Below are positions 61,837 to 64,000 of a stretch of DNA of 64,000 nt, piece after piece (position 1 is the stretch's first letter; each line of letters starts with the position of its first letter). The stretch covers positions 32,731,848 through 32,795,847 of the forward strand of contig JACSVZ010000006.1 of NCBI GenBank assembly GCA_014706295.1, written 5' to 3'. The notes under the pieces were generated by a model. It searched no databases. It worked only from the letters and a program-made list of their open reading frames with translations, and had not been told where the DNA came from. The position numbers and the translations under genes were made by a program. Origin of the DNA: Lycocorax pyrrhopterus obiensis. Its lineage: Eukaryota > Chordata > Aves > Passeriformes > Paradisaeidae.

Positions 61837-64000
61837 AACAGAAACTCAACCTAAGTTAAGTTGCCATCCCATTTGAAACATTCAGACCATTTCCATTTCA
61901 CTACACAGCCTCCTACAGCTCGGATAAAAAGCAGTACTATGTTCCAGGATTCAGATATTTTAACAACTACCTAAACCAATGAAAAAAAGATTTACCCATG
62001 CCCCCTCCACTAATGGCAAATTCACAAAAATCCACGTTCAAGGATGGAACACGCCTTTAGGAACATAAAACATGATCACATGTAGTGTGATGTGGCCTCA
62101 AGAATACAAAAAGTGTAAACTAATACTAAAAATTGAGAGCTATTAAACTGTAGTAAACAAGAGCAACCAAATATGTCAGGAGATGAGTTTTAAAGAAATA
62201 CTAAAAAAACCTGACAACTGTTAATTGTAGAAAACTAAAGATAGGACATTAGAATCAGTGTACCCTTTTCAATAGGAAAAAAGCACATTTATTACCCTTC
62301 TGTAAGTGCTGCAGACAAACTAGGTAGACCATTCTCTATACAGAGCATCATTCATTTAATCTGAATTTAAATGCAGCACTTAAATCTAACAAACTAATCA
62401 TTGTTTTTTGCATTATTTAAATGAAGTTGATAACCCAACTCTCTATTACTCGGAGCTTTTGCTTTGAATCAGAGTCAAAACATTATGCTGTAAAGAAAAC
62501 TCAGTCTCTGCCAGTTTTTTTGGCAGAGAAAAAACTCACACAAATGTGGCAAAAAGTGTTTTCCTTTCCCTTCCCACTAACTTGGTTAACATGGCTCTTC
62601 ACATGAGTCAAAGCAATCTCCTGCTACAACCACACAAGGTAAAAGCAGTTTTGAGAGCAAGCTTGAATTTTAAAATGTGGCACATGTTCTAACCTAGGGC
62701 TACCTTTGCTACGAGCAAGGCCACTGGTACTTGAGAAGCGAAAATCCCCTTTAAAACTGACATTCTCACTAAAGTACAATTGGGTCATCATGCCTTTTTG
62801 CTGTCTTGCATTGCTGTTCCCCTCCACCACAAATAATCTCATCCTAAAACAGCTCCTGCAAAGTGCTGAAAAATACCTGACTATAATATAACATACAATT
62901 TCAAGTAATTCCTTCAATTCCCATTATTTCAATATCAATAGAAACTATTCACCAATATTATCTGTGTCTGCAAGTACCTAATGTAATAAGTAAGACACTA
63001 TTATGACTTGCCTGTACACCTCTCTTCCAATGAAACACAGATCTTTATGTGGAAGCCAGGAGACTGCCCAGACAGTCTTTGTGAACAGAGTTGTCACATA
63101 CAGAAAAACTACACTGAAAGCACAATTTATCATGGGGATATAAATCACACGGCTTGCTTTGCAATTCTCAGCAGATTTCAAATGTTCTTGCTGAGATACC
63201 TGACTTCAAGAGGAAGTCTTCACCTTTCAAGTCCCAAAGGAGTTACATAAAAAATGGACAAAGCACAGCTTCACGTTTGAGAAGATGGCTTCTCTAGTTG
63301 CAAGTTCAAGCAAAATGAAAAAAAGACATACACCTTGCTCTTCTGAAATCCAAGCCTGCAATACCACACTTCCTCACTCATATTCCTCACTTACATGAAC
63401 AGGTCCATGAAAATCAACAGCACTGAACTCTCACATGCTAAGCGGTTGCAAAATTAAGAACGTACAAAAAACTCCCCTTATTCAGCACAGCACGAAGGAC
63501 TCCATCAAACTTCCCTTTGAAGTTGATCAAGAGTACTCCCACTAACTTTCCAAGAGCTGAGTCTGACTCCCACTAGAGTAAATATTTATTCCTCAATACT
63601 TACTGTTTCCTCATTTGTTAACCCCAGTGTGAAAAATCCCTCAAACAATAAAAATTGAATTCGCTAAAGTTCATACATAAAACACATGAAGAGCGAGATG
63701 CCAGTCATAATAAGGTTTTTACCTTACATTTTTCCTAATTATTAGGCCAACAGGTGGCCTAATAATCTTCCTTATTCTCGAGGAAAAGACACAAGGCTGA
63801 AAAAATATAGCTTTACAGTCATCCTACTACTGGCTCCCAGAAAAGAAAAAGGATCATAAGGCTCTATGAAAAACATGAGAGTAATGACTGAATGATAAAA
63901 AAGCAGTGTAAATGCAAAAGGATGTAAAATGAAAAGACTAACTAAAGCAGGAAGTTTTAGTGAATGGCCTACACTTTTATATGCTGCCTATCCAGACAAT
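61837..64000. other. Upstream region to window end
   Basis: AT-rich. Holds the 12-bp hairpin at 63738. No promoter, exon or recognised repeat. The true SNX25 first exon probably lies beyond base 64000. Confidence 0.7.
63738..63766. repeat. Perfect 12-bp inverted repeat, 5-nt loop
   Basis: attattaggcca, loop acagg, tggcctaataat. It could fold as a hairpin in RNA or extruded DNA. No flanking transposon ends were seen. Confidence 0.9.

Noticed and set aside
1..64000. tRNA, rRNA, CRISPR arrays, operons, telomeric repeat arrays
   Set aside because: None seen on reading both strands. Isolated ccctaaccc-like strings (near 18190 and 50707) are not arrays.

Overview
This is a piece of bird nuclear DNA. 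It is AT-rich and intron-dominated. It carries several CR1 LINE fragments, some ending in the typical 3' motif (ATTCTATGAT), and two solo LTRs of an avian ERVL-type family. There are no operons and no bacterial signals. The exact species cannot be read; the LTR family suggests a neoavian bird, possibly a passerine, but that is inference.

The window is essentially one gene on the minus strand: SNX25 (sorting nexin 25, an SNX-RGS family protein). Ten coding exons were placed by hand from splice sites, reading phase and protein similarity to vertebrate SNX25. From 5' to 3' of the gene they lie at 54466-54550, 45667-45883, 33091-33263, 32029-32215, 26147-26217, 15548-15738, 8308-8439, 6163-6438, 1793-1948 and 710-841. 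They sum to 1620 nt (540 codons) in one unbroken frame. They encode the PXA domain, the complete RGS domain, the coiled-coil linker and the first residues of the PX domain. The rest of PX and the nexin C-terminal domain must lie to the left of base 1. The Met that starts the 840-residue human reference protein corresponds to the Met codon in the 54466-54550 exon, but that exon has a good splice acceptor and stays open upstream, so longer forms exist or existed. Two phase-compatible candidate alternative 5' exons were seen, at 61717-61836 and 33861-33919.

Layout: 1-8.5 kb holds the RGS/coiled-coil exons plus a GC-rich intronic block with a consensus-perfect CTCF core motif (1386-1399). 8.5-26 kb holds large introns with a solo LTR, a (TAA)n microsatellite, a CR1 copy, a 61-bp tandem duplication abutting the 15548-15738 exon, and an unidentified plus-strand exon-like block at 23610-23874. 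26-34 kb holds four PXA-region exons or exon-like segments and a perfect 20-bp palindrome. 34-45.6 kb is one long intron with three CR1 copies, an unexplained 198-codon ORF, A-rich tracts and a second solo LTR with an intact 5-bp target duplication. 45.9-64 kb holds the first exons, decayed CR1 and a perfect 12-bp hairpin near the right edge.

No new multi-gene system is visible. The points most worth checking are the two alternative 5' exons, the weak splice donor of the first RGS exon, the plus-strand exon-like block, and the CTCF-bearing GC island.
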